A DNA stretch of 64,000 nt from Kangiellaceae bacterium. GTDB taxonomy: Bacteria; Pseudomonadota; Gammaproteobacteria; Enterobacterales; Kangiellaceae. Shown here piece after piece: positions 1 through 8,260 of this stretch. The DNA is taken from assembly GCA_013373015.1 (NCBI GenBank), contig JABXIQ010000029.1, positions 1 to 64,000 on the forward strand, given 5' to 3'. The stretch's first letter is position 1. Every line of letters begins with the position of its first letter. The notes below the pieces were generated by a model. The model was not told the origin of the DNA. It ran no database searches and saw only the letters and a list, made by a program, of their open reading frames with translations. The translations under genes were made by a program, and so were the position numbers.

Positions 1-656
1 AAAGTACTTTCACCCCAGCTGACTACTTGCTCACCTAAACGAACTTGTAGAGTACTGGCTTCACCCACGTCCCAAGTTGCCCAAGCATAAGCATCTAACA
101 TACGTGCTTCACGACCTTGTTGATCGCGAGCGGTTCTATCGCCATTTGCCCATGCGCCCGCAGGATAACTATCTAAATTACGGAAAGGTAATTCTGTATC
201 CATCAAAATACGATCGTAGTACCACAAGCCGCGAGCAAAAATACCATACTCACCATCTTTATGACGAATATCTAACTCATGAGTTCCTTTGATAACATTG
301 GAGAACATATCACCTTTATCAAAGTTTAAGTTACCATCATCAGAGTTATTTGACCAAGCACCGTCTGGCACTACACAAGTTGACGGAGACAACTGACATG
401 CGCCAATCGCCAAAGTAATATCGTTACCCGTTTCTAGCTCATATAAATTAGCTTTACCAATTAGGTTGCGATCACGATCTTCGACACGCCAACTAGCGCC
501 TAAGCTAAAAGTCGAGTCAAAGCTAATGTCAAAACTATCTGTTTCAAATTCAACCGCTTGAGTTGAAGCAGAAGCCACCGCTAAAGCAACACCAGCGGCA
601 ACTTTAGTGATTCGTGTCATTGGAGAATCTTTTTGGATTAACCCTTTATTTTTCAT
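1..656 (-). CDS. DUF1302-family outer-membrane protein, 5' part only
   Basis: Reading the complement from the ATG at 656 gives about 218 codons that run off the left edge without a stop. The start is set by an AAGGAA ribosome site 6 nt upstream. The first 35 residues look like a signal peptide (a second Met at residue 13 is an alternative start; the run ends ASTQA before VEFETDSFDIS). The mature part has alternating polar/aromatic beta-strand segments and motifs such as LGASWRVEDRDRNLIGKAN and GEQVVSWGEST, which I recognise from DUF1302 proteins. These are predicted outer-membrane barrels often found near lipid or steroid degradation genes. The partner genes lie outside the window, so the substrate cannot be inferred. 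Confidence 0.75.
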   Translation of the reverse strand, partial: MKNKGLIQKDSPMTRITKVAAGVALAVASASTQAVEFETDSFDISFDSTFSLGASWRVEDRDRNLIGKANLYELETGNDITLAIGACQLSPSTCVVPDGAWSNNSDDGNLNFDKGDMFSNVIKGTHELDIRHKDGEYGIFARGLWYYDRILMDTELPFRNLDSYPAGAWANGDRTARDQQGREARMLDAYAWATWDVGEASTLQVRLGEQVVSWGEST

Positions 657-978
657 ACAATTCCTTCCCCCATCGATAGGAATTAACTGTTTTATCGTTA
701 AATGTGAATTTGGATGATATTAACACATCATACCACTTCGTTAATCGCATACTATCAGTATTTTCTATTACCAAGCAAGGGTTTATCGAACATGAATCTA
801 TTTTTTATCAGTTGGCATGAATTGAAGCTGAATGGGCAAAAATCACTTTCTGCCCAAGGAGTTACCACTCAAGTGGTCGGATGAGGCTGACAATATCACC
901 TTAGATAGTGATAACAAGCCGCCAATTAAGAGTGGCGTACAAAAGAGGTAAAACGGTGTTGGACGAGTTTCTTATTAA
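657..978. other. Intergenic stretch, no supported gene
   Basis: This 322-bp AT-rich gap lies upstream of the DUF1302 gene and downstream of the small membrane protein at 979. It must contain the DUF1302 promoter. A 30-codon plus-strand frame at 791-883 has no convincing ribosome site and no recognisable sequence. I see no strong terminator, tRNA or repeat. Confidence 0.5.
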
Positions 979-1158
979 TTAAAATAACAATCCTTTAAGC
1001 GTCAACTTAATACTATTTACTGCCTCTAGGGTATTAAACACTTCAAACTCAGGATGTACTGCACTCGCTTTTACTGTCACGATAATCGCCAATACTACCA
1101 GACCAACAACCAAACTTACTTTGGGTAACCATTTAATACTGTTTCTATTTAAAGTCAT
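979..1158 (-). CDS. Small single-pass membrane protein, unknown
   Basis: A 59-residue protein. I place the start at the ATG at 1158, preceded by AGGATAGGAAA, rather than at 1176. Residues about 13-32 form one hydrophobic segment (VSLVVGLVVLAIIVTV) after a basic N-terminus, so it is probably inserted in the inner membrane with a short periplasmic tail. It lies 122 bp downstream of the ABC permease on the same strand and could be part of that transcript. I do not recognise the family. Confidence 0.5.
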   Translation of the reverse strand: MTLNRNSIKWLPKVSLVVGLVVLAIIVTVKASAVHPEFEVFNTLEAVNSIKLTLKGLLF

Positions 1159-1280
1159 TTTCCTATCCTCATCCACTTAGTCACTGATTAAACCTTATGA
1201 CCTTTTAACCTAATCTGTTTCCTCTAACCCTTAGATGCTTTGCGCCCATAAAAGGATTAGAGGGTCTTAATAATTTTTTC

Positions 1281-2237
1281 TTACAACGCCTCGTCACGAT
1301 AACGGCGAATGTATATGGCTCCGATGATAAACAACGCTGCTGCCACCAGACCAAACCATAAATCTAAGTCCATCAATTGCTCAAAATAACTTGAAGGTGT
1401 CAATTTTTCTGCAATCCAATCTTCGTCATCCATATTAAAAGCTTGAGCAAAGTCACCTGCTATAGAAGCAAATGGCGTCATAATGGCATTCCAAATTCCT
1501 GCCAAACGTTCACCGATATAACCTGCAACATTGGCACTCTTAAAGATAATACTTTCAGCTATAATCAATAACACCACTGGAACGGTTGCGACTAGGAAAG
1601 GCACTTTCTTAGTCCAGCTTGAGACTAATAATAAGTAGCCAATCACTGGAGCTGCCCACAGAGTTGCCACATATAAAGCTAGCAATTGATAGCCTGCGAT
1701 ACCGAAGAAGTTTGATGGAGCCCAAATCGAGTCCCACGCGCTAGCATCTGAGAACCACGCAAAAAGTGTCGCCAGTAACATCACAATCAGATTTGAAGCC
1801 ACTAACACCACCCAGAAAGCAAATGGGGCAAGCAACATAACTGTAGCTACTTTTGATAGCACAGTTTGTGAGTCCGACACTGGCAATGATTTCCAGAACA
1901 AAATGCTTTTATCTTTGCGATCGTCGTACAAAGCACCTAAACAATAGAAGAAACTCACGAAACCTAGAGTAATAGCAAAACTAATGATACTGCTGTAACT
2001 ACCCATCTGAATTGCGACACGCTTTTGCTCAGGTGACACCGAAGCATCGTATAACCCAAACAAATCAGTAATCGAATAACTACCCACACTATTTATGCGC
2101 ACATCTGAATTAGCGAAAACGAACACTGCTAAGAAAACACCAAACACTATGATGCCACCTACAATCATTGGCACCCATTGCAGTCCTGTCTTATGTTCCC
2201 AATATTCTCTTTTTATTAGTGTTAAGAAGGTGCTCAT
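1281..2237 (-). CDS. ABC transporter permease (ABC-2 type)
   Basis: A 318-residue integral membrane protein with about six hydrophobic segments, starting just after an amphipathic N-terminus (LIKREYWEHKTGLQWVP) typical of ABC-2 permeases. A large extracytoplasmic loop follows the first segment. It overlaps the end of the upstream ATPase gene by 4 bp, so the two are translationally coupled and form one exporter. In GntR/YtrA-type operons such exporters are linked to cell-envelope stress or antimicrobial-peptide responses, but the substrate here is unknown. C-terminal residues RRYRDEAL follow the last membrane segment. Confidence 0.85.
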   Translation of the reverse strand: MSTFLTLIKREYWEHKTGLQWVPMIVGGIIVFGVFLAVFVFANSDVRINSVGSYSITDLFGLYDASVSPEQKRVAIQMGSYSSIISFAITLGFVSFFYCLGALYDDRKDKSILFWKSLPVSDSQTVLSKVATVMLLAPFAFWVVLVASNLIVMLLATLFAWFSDASAWDSIWAPSNFFGIAGYQLLALYVATLWAAPVIGYLLLVSSWTKKVPFLVATVPVVLLIIAESIIFKSANVAGYIGERLAGIWNAIMTPFASIAGDFAQAFNMDDEDWIAEKLTPSSYFEQLMDLDLWFGLVAAALFIIGAIYIRRYRDEAL

Positions 2238-3094
2238 GCTGCCTCTCCTTTCATTTTTGCTACAAATAAATCAGCCACGCTTGGCTTGCGAACTTTACCC
2301 AACTCTTGGAGCTGAGACTTGGCGATGCCACTAAACAAGCACACCTTTTGACCGAACACTTCGCGCACGTTTAGTGGATTCATCGCCAAAGCAGCCTCTT
2401 CATACTCCTTCTCAACCATAACCTCGTAATAAGACTCCGCAATGGCATCCATTGAATCATCCAATACGATTTTGCCATCTTGAATAAACACCAAATCACT
2501 CAGAATATGCTCCACCTCTTCTACTTGGTGGGTAGTGATAATGATGGTTCGATTTTCATCAAAATAGTCATTTAACAATTGCTCGTAAAAATCTTTACGG
2601 AACAAAATATCCAAGCCCAACGTTGGCTCGTCCAAAATTAACAAATCTGCATCAATCGACATGATCAGTGCCAAATGTAACTGCACCACCATACCTTTTG
2701 ATAATGACTTAACCTTAGAATTGCGCTTAATTTTGGTCTTACTCATGTATTTTTCGCACAACTCGCGGCTAAATCGCGGATGAACCCCTTCAACAAAATC
2801 AATTGCTTCACTGACTTTCATCCAACGTGGCAATACCGCTACATCAGCAATAAAGCACACGCGCTTCATCAACTCATCTCGTTGTGTATGAGGATTTAAG
2901 CCAAAGATACTCAATTCACCGTCAAACGGCGTTAAGCCCAATAATGATTTTAATAATGTTGTTTTTCCCGCACCATTTGGACCAATTAGTCCCAAAATAC
3001 GCCCTGAATCTAATGTAAAACTGACATCTTTCAGTGCATGGTATTTGCCATACCTTTTATTTAAGCCTTTCGCATTAATGATAGGATTACTCAT
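2234..3094 (-). CDS. ABC transporter ATP-binding protein
   Basis: The ATPase subunit of the exporter. It has a Walker A motif (GPNGAGKTT), a signature region (SLSKGMVVQL, a variant of LSGGQ), Walker B (LLILDEPTLGLD) and a switch histidine (TTHQVEE). I place the start at the ATG at 3094 (MSNPIINAKGL), 286 residues, because GGGAGG lies just upstream; an in-frame ATG at 3133 would only add residues encoded inside the regulator gene. The gene overlaps the GntR gene by 8 bp and the permease by 4 bp, so the three are one operon. Confidence 0.9.
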   Translation of the reverse strand: MSNPIINAKGLNKRYGKYHALKDVSFTLDSGRILGLIGPNGAGKTTLLKSLLGLTPFDGELSIFGLNPHTQRDELMKRVCFIADVAVLPRWMKVSEAIDFVEGVHPRFSRELCEKYMSKTKIKRNSKVKSLSKGMVVQLHLALIMSIDADLLILDEPTLGLDILFRKDFYEQLLNDYFDENRTIIITTHQVEEVEHILSDLVFIQDGKIVLDDSMDAIAESYYEVMVEKEYEEAALAMNPLNVREVFGQKVCLFSGIAKSQLQELGKVRKPSVADLFVAKMKGEAA

Positions 3095-3461
3095 CAGTAG
3101 CCTCCCGCTGCTTGGCGGCAGACACCAAATCATCCAATGAAATTTGTAAGCGCTCCATGCGACGCAACAATGCAGGCCATTCCACAGTCAGGAATTGCTC
3201 GCGCTCATCTTTTAATAATTTTTCTTTCGCACCTTCAGTCACGAACATGCCTAGTCCCCTACGTTTTTCTGCTAATTCACTTTCAACTAATAATTGATAC
3301 GCTTTCGATACTGTGATCGGGTTTAGCTTATATTCCGCTGAAACCGCTCGCACCGAAGGCAGTGCCTCACCCTCATCTAAACTACCGTCGAGGATCATAT
3401 TCAGCACCCTATCGCGTAGTTGGAGGTAGATTGGCTGTGTATCGTCCCAATGTACTTGCAT
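3087..3461 (-). CDS. GntR-family regulator, YtrA type
   Basis: A 124-residue protein with an N-terminal winged helix (QPIYLQLRDRVLNMILDG, then SVRAVSAEYKLNPITVSKAYQLL) followed by a short helical tail of about 45 residues instead of a large effector domain. This short layout is the YtrA subfamily. These proteins repress the ABC operon in which they sit and are released under cell-wall or antibiotic stress. Here the gene is first in a three-gene operon with the ATPase and permease, which fits autoregulation. A perfect palindrome about 127-150 bp upstream is the likely operator. Confidence 0.88.
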   Translation of the reverse strand: MQVHWDDTQPIYLQLRDRVLNMILDGSLDEGEALPSVRAVSAEYKLNPITVSKAYQLLVESELAEKRRGLGMFVTEGAKEKLLKDEREQFLTVEWPALLRRMERLQISLDDLVSAAKQREATDE

Positions 3462-3587
3462 AAAGTTTATTACCTATTGGTCTGCCTTGTGGCTGTCAGT
3501 TCTAGCTAAAACCTTTGAAAACAATAAGTTATTAGCCTTTTTCTGCTGGCGTAACCTGTTTTTATACATTCAGTGTTACGCTGCTAT

Positions 3588-3611
3588 GGTGTTATACTAA
3601 GATATAACACC
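3588..3611. promoter_or_regulatory. Perfect palindrome, candidate GntR operator
   Basis: Arms GGTGTTATA (3588-3596) and TATAACACC (3603-3611) are perfect inverted copies around a 6-bp spacer. There is no T-run and little GC, so it is not a terminator. It is the strongest dyad upstream of the YtrA-type regulator gene. Binding by that regulator is inference. Confidence 0.55.
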
Positions 3612-3814
3612 AGTTTAGTAAAGCACTTTTACTATTTATTTGATCATTAATTGGCCAGAAAATGTAACAAATGGTTTCTTAGGTCTTTAAAAACAGTAGG
3701 TTAACTGTTCTTAATAAAAACTGCGTTTATTGTAGGGACCAACCCCATTCGACCTCAAAACCAAAATAACCTGACCAACTCGCTGGTATAACTTGACAAT
3801 TTACAGACAAAGAA

Positions 3815-3835
3815 AAGCCGTCAATATGACGGCTT
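3815..3835 (-). terminator. Intrinsic terminator of the 3846-4187 gene
   Basis: Perfect arms AAGCCGTCA and TGACGGCTT around a 3-nt loop. On the minus strand the stem is followed by TTTTCTTTG. It lies 10 bp beyond the stop codon of the gene ending at 3846. Confidence 0.8.
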
Positions 3836-3845
3836 AAAAGTAAAA

Positions 3846-4187
3846 TCATTCCTTCTTTTCTTTTATTCTTTTTAGAAAACCATCTATGTACCAAAGATAG
3901 TACAAAGTCCAAAGCTTACCTTCTTTGACTTTACCTAGAAGCTTTTCAATACTAGGAGTGGCTTCTTGAATATTATATTCAACTGCAATTGTCATCCCCC
4001 ATGTTGTTAAGTCTTTTTGCTCACTATTAATCCAATCTATTGCAAGATCTTTCAACAGTAGGTGATCTTCTTTGTCAATTTTATCTGCTTGCTTGATTAA
4101 AAAATTAACAAAATCATCTTGGCTTGACTTAAGCGTATAACCTTTTAATTCTGATTCCAACCAACTAGAAACTTTTTTCTTATCCAT
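3846..4187 (-). CDS. Hypothetical helical protein, 113 aa
   Basis: A 113-residue, charged, mostly helical cytoplasmic protein with no signal peptide or membrane segment. The N-terminal half (SWLESELKGYTLKSSQDDFVNFLIKQ) and the tail IDGFLKRIKEKKE give no family I recognise. It has its own terminator directly downstream (3815-3835), supporting a real transcript. The next gene on the same strand begins 79 bp upstream and is also a small unknown, so this may be one of a set of acquired small genes. Helical, acidic/basic proteins of this size in such patches are sometimes immunity proteins; that is a guess. Confidence 0.6.
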   Translation of the reverse strand: MDKKKVSSWLESELKGYTLKSSQDDFVNFLIKQADKIDKEDHLLLKDLAIDWINSEQKDLTTWGMTIAVEYNIQEATPSIEKLLGKVKEGKLWTLYYLWYIDGFLKRIKEKKE

Positions 4188-4265
4188 AAATCTATCTCAC
4201 TTGTCTTAATGAATTAGGGGAAGTAGAAATATCAAATATAATATCCATACCTCAACCAATAACTT

Positions 4266-4565
4266 TTAAGGCACTCCCAGAATATCTTCTAGTCGATTAG
4301 TTATTTCTGTTATCGCTGACTCAAACTCTTGCTCGTTTACACTTATAAGCCTTGATTTTTGCCAAATCATGAAAGTAGGTATATACCACAATATTTCAAC
4401 AAGCTTTCTATTTATATATTCAGAATTGTCTAGGCTTATTCCATCTAAAATAGTAAGTACTCTAGATAGCCCTTTGCCACAAAGCCTTCCTTGCCTCATT
4501 AACCCGAAAAAACCAGTATCTTGTTCCCACTCATGCTCTAAACTTTCAATAGCGCTGTCTATCAT
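4266..4565 (-). CDS. Hypothetical protein, 99 aa
   Basis: A 99-residue cytoplasmic protein with a mixed helical sequence (ESLEHEWEQDTGFFGLMRQG; ILDGISLDNSEYINRKLVEIL; ITNRLEDILGVP). There is no signal peptide or membrane segment and I recognise no family. The run WEQDTGFFGLMRQG..GKGLSRVL resembles small orphan or immunity-like proteins only loosely. A 15-bp sequence shared with position 5524 lies 36 bp upstream of its start. Confidence 0.55.
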   Translation of the reverse strand: MIDSAIESLEHEWEQDTGFFGLMRQGRLCGKGLSRVLTILDGISLDNSEYINRKLVEILWYIPTFMIWQKSRLISVNEQEFESAITEITNRLEDILGVP

Positions 4566-4600
4566 TTTATTACCTCAATTGCTTCAGATAGGAATATCTA

Positions 4601-4639
4601 GGACACTCACGAAATAGTTCCCGCCCCAACTTACAAGCC
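4601..4639. repeat. Short dispersed repeat, copy 1
   Basis: GGACACTCACGAAAT at 4601-4615 recurs exactly at 5524-5538. Nine bases (CTTACAAGC) at 4630-4638 recur at 5541-5549, so the two copies share both blocks but differ by a 12-bp difference in spacing. This suggests two decayed copies of one element. Confidence 0.5.
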
Positions 4640-4718
4640 AAAACACCCAAACATCCAAGCCCAAACCTGAAAACCCTCCGAAGCCTGCTGGGAAATATAC
4701 GAACGACAGACACAGAAA

Positions 4719-4735
4719 AGCCGCATTTGCTGGCT
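4719..4735 (-). terminator. Probable weak terminator of the 4762-5349 gene
   Basis: AGCCGCA and TGCTGGCT form an imperfect stem with one bulge; on the minus strand it is followed by TTTTCTG. It lies 27 bp beyond the stop at 4762. Confidence 0.4.
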
Positions 4736-4761
4736 AATTAAACACTAATAATATTTCAGTT

Positions 4762-5349
4762 TTATCCATCTTTTAGTAAAAACTTTATCTCGGATAGTTC
4801 ATCAGGTGTAATTCTCTCGATTTCAACATTTCCTTTAGGATGAAGAAAATAATTTGGAAATATTAAATATTTTTTTCCCATCTCAAATTTTGGATATGTC
4901 CAGCATTTTTCAGAGCCTTTATTAATTAACATCTGTTTAGATCCAACACCTTTCGCTTCATTCAAAGGTTTCAATAATGGAAGTTTATACAGCACCGTTG
5001 ATTTTTGAGAGCCGCCCTTAAGTGCCTCTATAATTTTAAACTCATATACTTTATAACGCAGCCTATCTAGTTCAACTTCTCTAGCAGCATAAGCTTCCCG
5101 CTGTGACATTCCATTACTTACTAATTCTTTAATTCTAACCTTTTCTGGAGCGACTTCTATAGGAAGAAACTCATTTACAACTTTAGCTATATAAATTTCA
5201 TCAGCTCCTTTAACTAAAGATTTTAGTGAACGGTCATGACAGTTATAACCTAATTTCTTTTCTAATGAACCTTGATACATTTTCTTTACAGACTCTTCAC
5301 TAGCATTAACATTTGAACATATCAATGCAACCATAAGCCACATCTTCAT
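4762..5349 (-). CDS. Secreted hypothetical protein, 195 aa
   Basis: The protein begins MKMWLMVALICSNVNA, a short cleavable signal peptide, so it is probably periplasmic. The mature part has a Cys near the N-terminus (GYNCHDRS), a run ADEIYIAKVVNEFL, a central KVYEFKIIEALKG segment, a second Cys (KCWTYPKF) and KKYLIFPNYFL. The order 'two cysteines, an exposed/leaky-type strand, F-x-V-x-x-x-hKG, Y-L-hF' resembles NTR/TIMP-like secreted domains; I propose that fold only tentatively. GGGGA lies 12 bp before the ATG. Its leader contains mutually exclusive inverted repeats (5374-5471). Confidence 0.6.
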   Translation of the reverse strand: MKMWLMVALICSNVNASEESVKKMYQGSLEKKLGYNCHDRSLKSLVKGADEIYIAKVVNEFLPIEVAPEKVRIKELVSNGMSQREAYAAREVELDRLRYKVYEFKIIEALKGGSQKSTVLYKLPLLKPLNEAKGVGSKQMLINKGSEKCWTYPKFEMGKKYLIFPNYFLHPKGNVEIERITPDELSEIKFLLKDG

Positions 5350-5716
5350 TTACTCAATTCCCCTAGTTTCCATTTCACCCCAAGTTCTACTTAATTTATT
5401 AACATAAGGTATAATAATTTCACGTCTATTCATAATAGCAAGCGTAAGTTGGGGTGAAGAATAAACCCCAACACTTGAAATTTTAACCTTATTGTAATGC
5501 TGTCATTGGAAAATAGCTTCTTGGGACACTCACGAAATGGCTTACAAGCTTCTGAGAATTACGCCAATAGTCTTTGTCGGTCATAATGTATAGAGCAAGG
5601 TATGTCGGGGTAAACTTATGCACCCCGACAACTAAACTAGATGCAATTATCAGCAAAGCTAAGTACACTTCCACACAAGAATTCAGACTCTGACCAACCG
5701 TTTCAAAATTATTAGC
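5350..5716. other. Intergenic stretch with hairpins and repeat copy 2
   Basis: Contains three related arms (TTCACCCCAA 5374-5383, TTGGGGTGAA 5449-5458, ACCCCAA 5465-5471) in which the middle one can pair with either neighbour; a second copy of the 15-bp repeat at 5524-5538; and a perfect hairpin GTCGGGGT/ACCCCGAC at 5604-5611/5622-5629. A minus-strand frame (5489-5734) across it has no recognisable product and no convincing start. Confidence 0.5.
5524..5549. repeat. Short dispersed repeat, copy 2
   Basis: Second copy of GGACACTCACGAAAT (exact) followed by CTTACAAGC; see copy 1 at 4601. The space between the two blocks is 2 bp here and 14 bp in copy 1. Confidence 0.5.
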
Positions 5717-6661
5717 GTGGATAAGCCAAACCAATCTCCAACCAAGACCATTGCCAATATCCTATTGATTTCATTATCAATTTTATGTGCTGTGGGCTGG
5801 TTAAAATCCAGTTATGCATTAGCTGCGGGGTTATTGTGGGCTTGGTTCTTCGCGGGAAGCCATGCTTTACCCCTCAGTTCATGGGGTAGTTTTTTGCTCA
5901 AGACCGCCATTGTATTGCTTGGCTTGAGCTTGCCGATGACCGAACTGCTCGATACCGCTAAAGATAGTTTCTTGTTGACCATTGGCGTGATTGGCGGCGC
6001 TCTTATCATTGGTCTTTTGTTAGCCAAAATCCTCAAATTGGATAAAGAGCAAGGCTGGTTGATCAGCTCTGGCACCGCTATTTGTGGCGGTAGCGCGATT
6101 GCTGCGGTAGGCTCCTCAATTAAAGCCAATGGTCATAATATGGTCATATCGTTAGCCATTGTGTTTATTCTCAATGCAGTGGCATTGTTTACCTATCCCG
6201 CGATTGGTCACTGGTTAGAACTCACCCAACAACAGTTTGGCCTATGGGCAGCGCTCGGTATTCACGATACCAGCAGCGTAGTTGGTGCCGCTGGCGAATA
6301 TGGCGATCAAGCTTTAGATATCGCCACCACCACCAAATTGTCGCGCGCACTGTGGATTATTCCTGTGGCATTAATCGCTTCTATGGCCAATCAATCGGGC
6401 AAATTTAGATTATCAATTCCCTTGTTCATTATCATGTTCTTGTTCGCTAGTAGTCTTGGCAGTGTCATAGGTTTAGAGGTAGCAAGCACTTACATCAAAC
6501 CTGCAGCAAAGAGTTTGTTTGCCTTAAGTTTATTGTGGATGGGCTCAAGCCTAAATCAAGCCGCCATTCGCTCAATTCCTATAAAATCCATGCTCCTTGG
6601 GGTTATCCTGTGGTTGCTAGTTTCAATAGTATCACTGTGGCTAGTGATGACATTTTATTAA
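5717..6661 (+). CDS. yeiH: YeiH-family (UPF0324) putative sulfate/anion exporter
   Basis: A 314-residue membrane protein with about ten hydrophobic segments. Family hallmarks are visible: the conserved SSGTAICGGSAIAAV motif, LGIHDTSSVVGAAGEYGDQAL and the C-terminal WMGSSLNQAAIR. The family (UPF0324) is annotated as a putative sulfate export transporter; direct transport evidence is sparse. Translation appears to start at GTG 5717 since no ATG is available before the first membrane segment, and the ribosome site is weak. NudC starts 21 bp downstream on the same strand. Confidence 0.85.
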   Translation: MDKPNQSPTKTIANILLISLSILCAVGWLKSSYALAAGLLWAWFFAGSHALPLSSWGSFLLKTAIVLLGLSLPMTELLDTAKDSFLLTIGVIGGALIIGLLLAKILKLDKEQGWLISSGTAICGGSAIAAVGSSIKANGHNMVISLAIVFILNAVALFTYPAIGHWLELTQQQFGLWAALGIHDTSSVVGAAGEYGDQALDIATTTKLSRALWIIPVALIASMANQSGKFRLSIPLFIIMFLFASSLGSVIGLEVASTYIKPAAKSLFALSLLWMGSSLNQAAIRSIPIKSMLLGVILWLLVSIVSLWLVMTFY

Positions 6662-6682
6662 ACGGAACACAAAGGAAATCCA

Positions 6683-7636
6683 ATGTTTGCACTGCAATTT
6701 GATGGTCTCAATCGACAAGGTGAACTTCGTCCGGACAGCCAAGCCATTGAAGCATTAATCAACTTAGCTGAAACTCGTTTTTTGCCTGTTTTTCAACAGC
6801 AACTGGCTTGTTTTAACGCTACGCAAAGCACTGAGCAAACCAATCATGCAGATGATGCTGATAATAAAAAATCATACCAATTACAATGGTTAACCAAACA
6901 ACAATTATTATCCCATGTAGAAAAAATTGAAGCTAAACATCTGATTTATTTAGGAAAAGTTGAACAGCAACCATTTTTTAGTTATCGCCTACAAAGCCCA
7001 TCAGCCAGCCTTATAGCAAACCAAAATACCGAATGGCTAGGTTTACGACAGCTGTTTAAGCAGTTAGAACCGCAACAAGCCTATTTAGCCAATGTCGCTA
7101 TCGCCATAGAGCATTGGCATAACACTCACCAACATTGCGGCTATTGCGGACAACCAACTTTTGCACAAGACAGTGGTTTTGTCAGAACCTGCTCCAATAA
7201 AGATTGTGCCAAACAACATTTTCCGCGCACCGATGCCGCGGTAATCTGCGCCATTACTTATCAAGATCAGATATTATTAGGCCGCCAAGCCAATTGGCCA
7301 GAAAATCGCTGGTCAGTCATTGCTGGTTTTGTTGAACCAGGCGAAAGCCTTGAACAAGCCGTTGCGCGAGAGGCCTTAGAAGAAGCTGGCGTTACCGTCA
7401 ACAATATTAAGTATTTCGCCTCGCAACCTTGGCCTTTTCCGCAATCCTTGATGGTTGGCTTTACTGCCGAAGCACAGAATGAGCAAATAACGCTTAAAGA
7501 TCAAGAACTTGAGCAAGCTCGATGGTTTTCCCGAGAAGAAGTCAATAACTTAGTGCAACAACAAAAACTTTTGCTACCTTTCCGTTATTCAATTTCACGC
7601 GCTTTAGTTGAAAATTGGCGTAATTCTGGCTATTAG
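6683..7636 (+). CDS. nudC: NAD(+)/NADH diphosphatase NudC
   Basis: A 317-residue Nudix hydrolase (the E. coli enzyme is about 257; the extra length is in the N-terminal domain). A four-cysteine zinc ribbon (CGYCGQ...CSNKDC) precedes the conserved FPRTDAAVI segment, then a full Nudix box (GFVEPGESLEQAVAREALEEAG) and the NudC-specific SQPWPFPQSLM motif. Family members split NADH into NMNH and AMP and also remove NAD caps from RNA. Start ATG 6683 has AAAGGAAA upstream. It shares a probable transcript with the yeiH-like gene, a pairing with no known functional meaning. Confidence 0.93.
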   Translation: MFALQFDGLNRQGELRPDSQAIEALINLAETRFLPVFQQQLACFNATQSTEQTNHADDADNKKSYQLQWLTKQQLLSHVEKIEAKHLIYLGKVEQQPFFSYRLQSPSASLIANQNTEWLGLRQLFKQLEPQQAYLANVAIAIEHWHNTHQHCGYCGQPTFAQDSGFVRTCSNKDCAKQHFPRTDAAVICAITYQDQILLGRQANWPENRWSVIAGFVEPGESLEQAVAREALEEAGVTVNNIKYFASQPWPFPQSLMVGFTAEAQNEQITLKDQELEQARWFSREEVNNLVQQQKLLLPFRYSISRALVENWRNSGY

Positions 7637-7895
7637 CACAAATGAGACCGCTCTCTCACTGTCAAAACTCTTTACATATCAAACACTTGACGACTATTTA
7701 ATTCTTCAGTAAAACAAGGTTAATTCTTTTTTCATCAATGATTTGATTGCTTCCGCTCAGATTATTAGCAGTGTTTTTTAAGGTGAATCAAGAAGATTAA
7801 TAAGCAGGACGCTTAAACAATGGAAAACACTTGTGTTGAGTAGGCCAAAGCAAATGGCTATCTACTCCTCGCAAGTCATAAGAGGATTAATATTT

Positions 7896-8249
7896 ATGTC
7901 TAAAATCACGATACTTGCTGGGGATTTTCCAACTGGCACTGGTCACTTCACTTTCCGCAACTTTACTCTTCCAGGCGACGACAATCATTACTTGTGCGAA
8001 ACCGTTTGCGCCAGCCAGCTTGAGTTTTTGAACAGCGCCACTAAAGAAATGGTGTTATTACTCGAAGCTGACAAAGATTTGGAAGATAAAATCATGCAGC
8101 CTCAACCCGGCCAAGTGATGTTTATGGCGCGCTTCAAAGACAAGCGTCGCTTTATCGGCTCAACCGATGAAAGAACCTATGCCAAAATTGTGAAATCGAG
8201 CCACAAAGAAGCGGGATTGGCCATACAGGCACAACCTAGCGCAGCATAA
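7896..8249 (+). CDS. Hypothetical protein, 117 aa
   Basis: I place the start at ATG 7896, preceded by AGAGGA with a 9-nt gap, not at an upstream in-frame start (7833). The product (MSKITILAGDFPTGTGHFTF...) is a soluble protein with no signal peptide. The sequence pattern FRNFTLPGDDNHYLCETV suggests an all-beta small domain, and the C-terminus is Ala/Pro/Gln rich. I do not recognise the family. It is followed by the convergent epmA gene. Confidence 0.65.
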   Translation: MSKITILAGDFPTGTGHFTFRNFTLPGDDNHYLCETVCASQLEFLNSATKEMVLLLEADKDLEDKIMQPQPGQVMFMARFKDKRRFIGSTDERTYAKIVKSSHKEAGLAIQAQPSAA

Positions 8250-8260
8250 GCTACAACAAG

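Larger units (their letters stand above)
3462..3845. other. Intergenic stretch upstream of the GntR operon
   Basis: Apart from the palindrome at 3588-3611 and the terminator at 3815-3835 I see no gene. Minus-strand frames in 3727-3912 overlap the 3' end of the next gene and have no recognisable product. Confidence 0.5.

Noticed and set aside
4601..5549. Integron attC sites (cassette array) in the small-gene patch
   Set aside because: The repeats lack the RYYYAAC/GTTRRRY core and the pairing boxes of attC, and no integron integrase is present.
5489..5734. Minus-strand 81-codon frame across the gap before yeiH
   Set aside because: It overlaps the yeiH start, covers two hairpins and a repeat, has no ribosome site, and encodes nothing recognisable.
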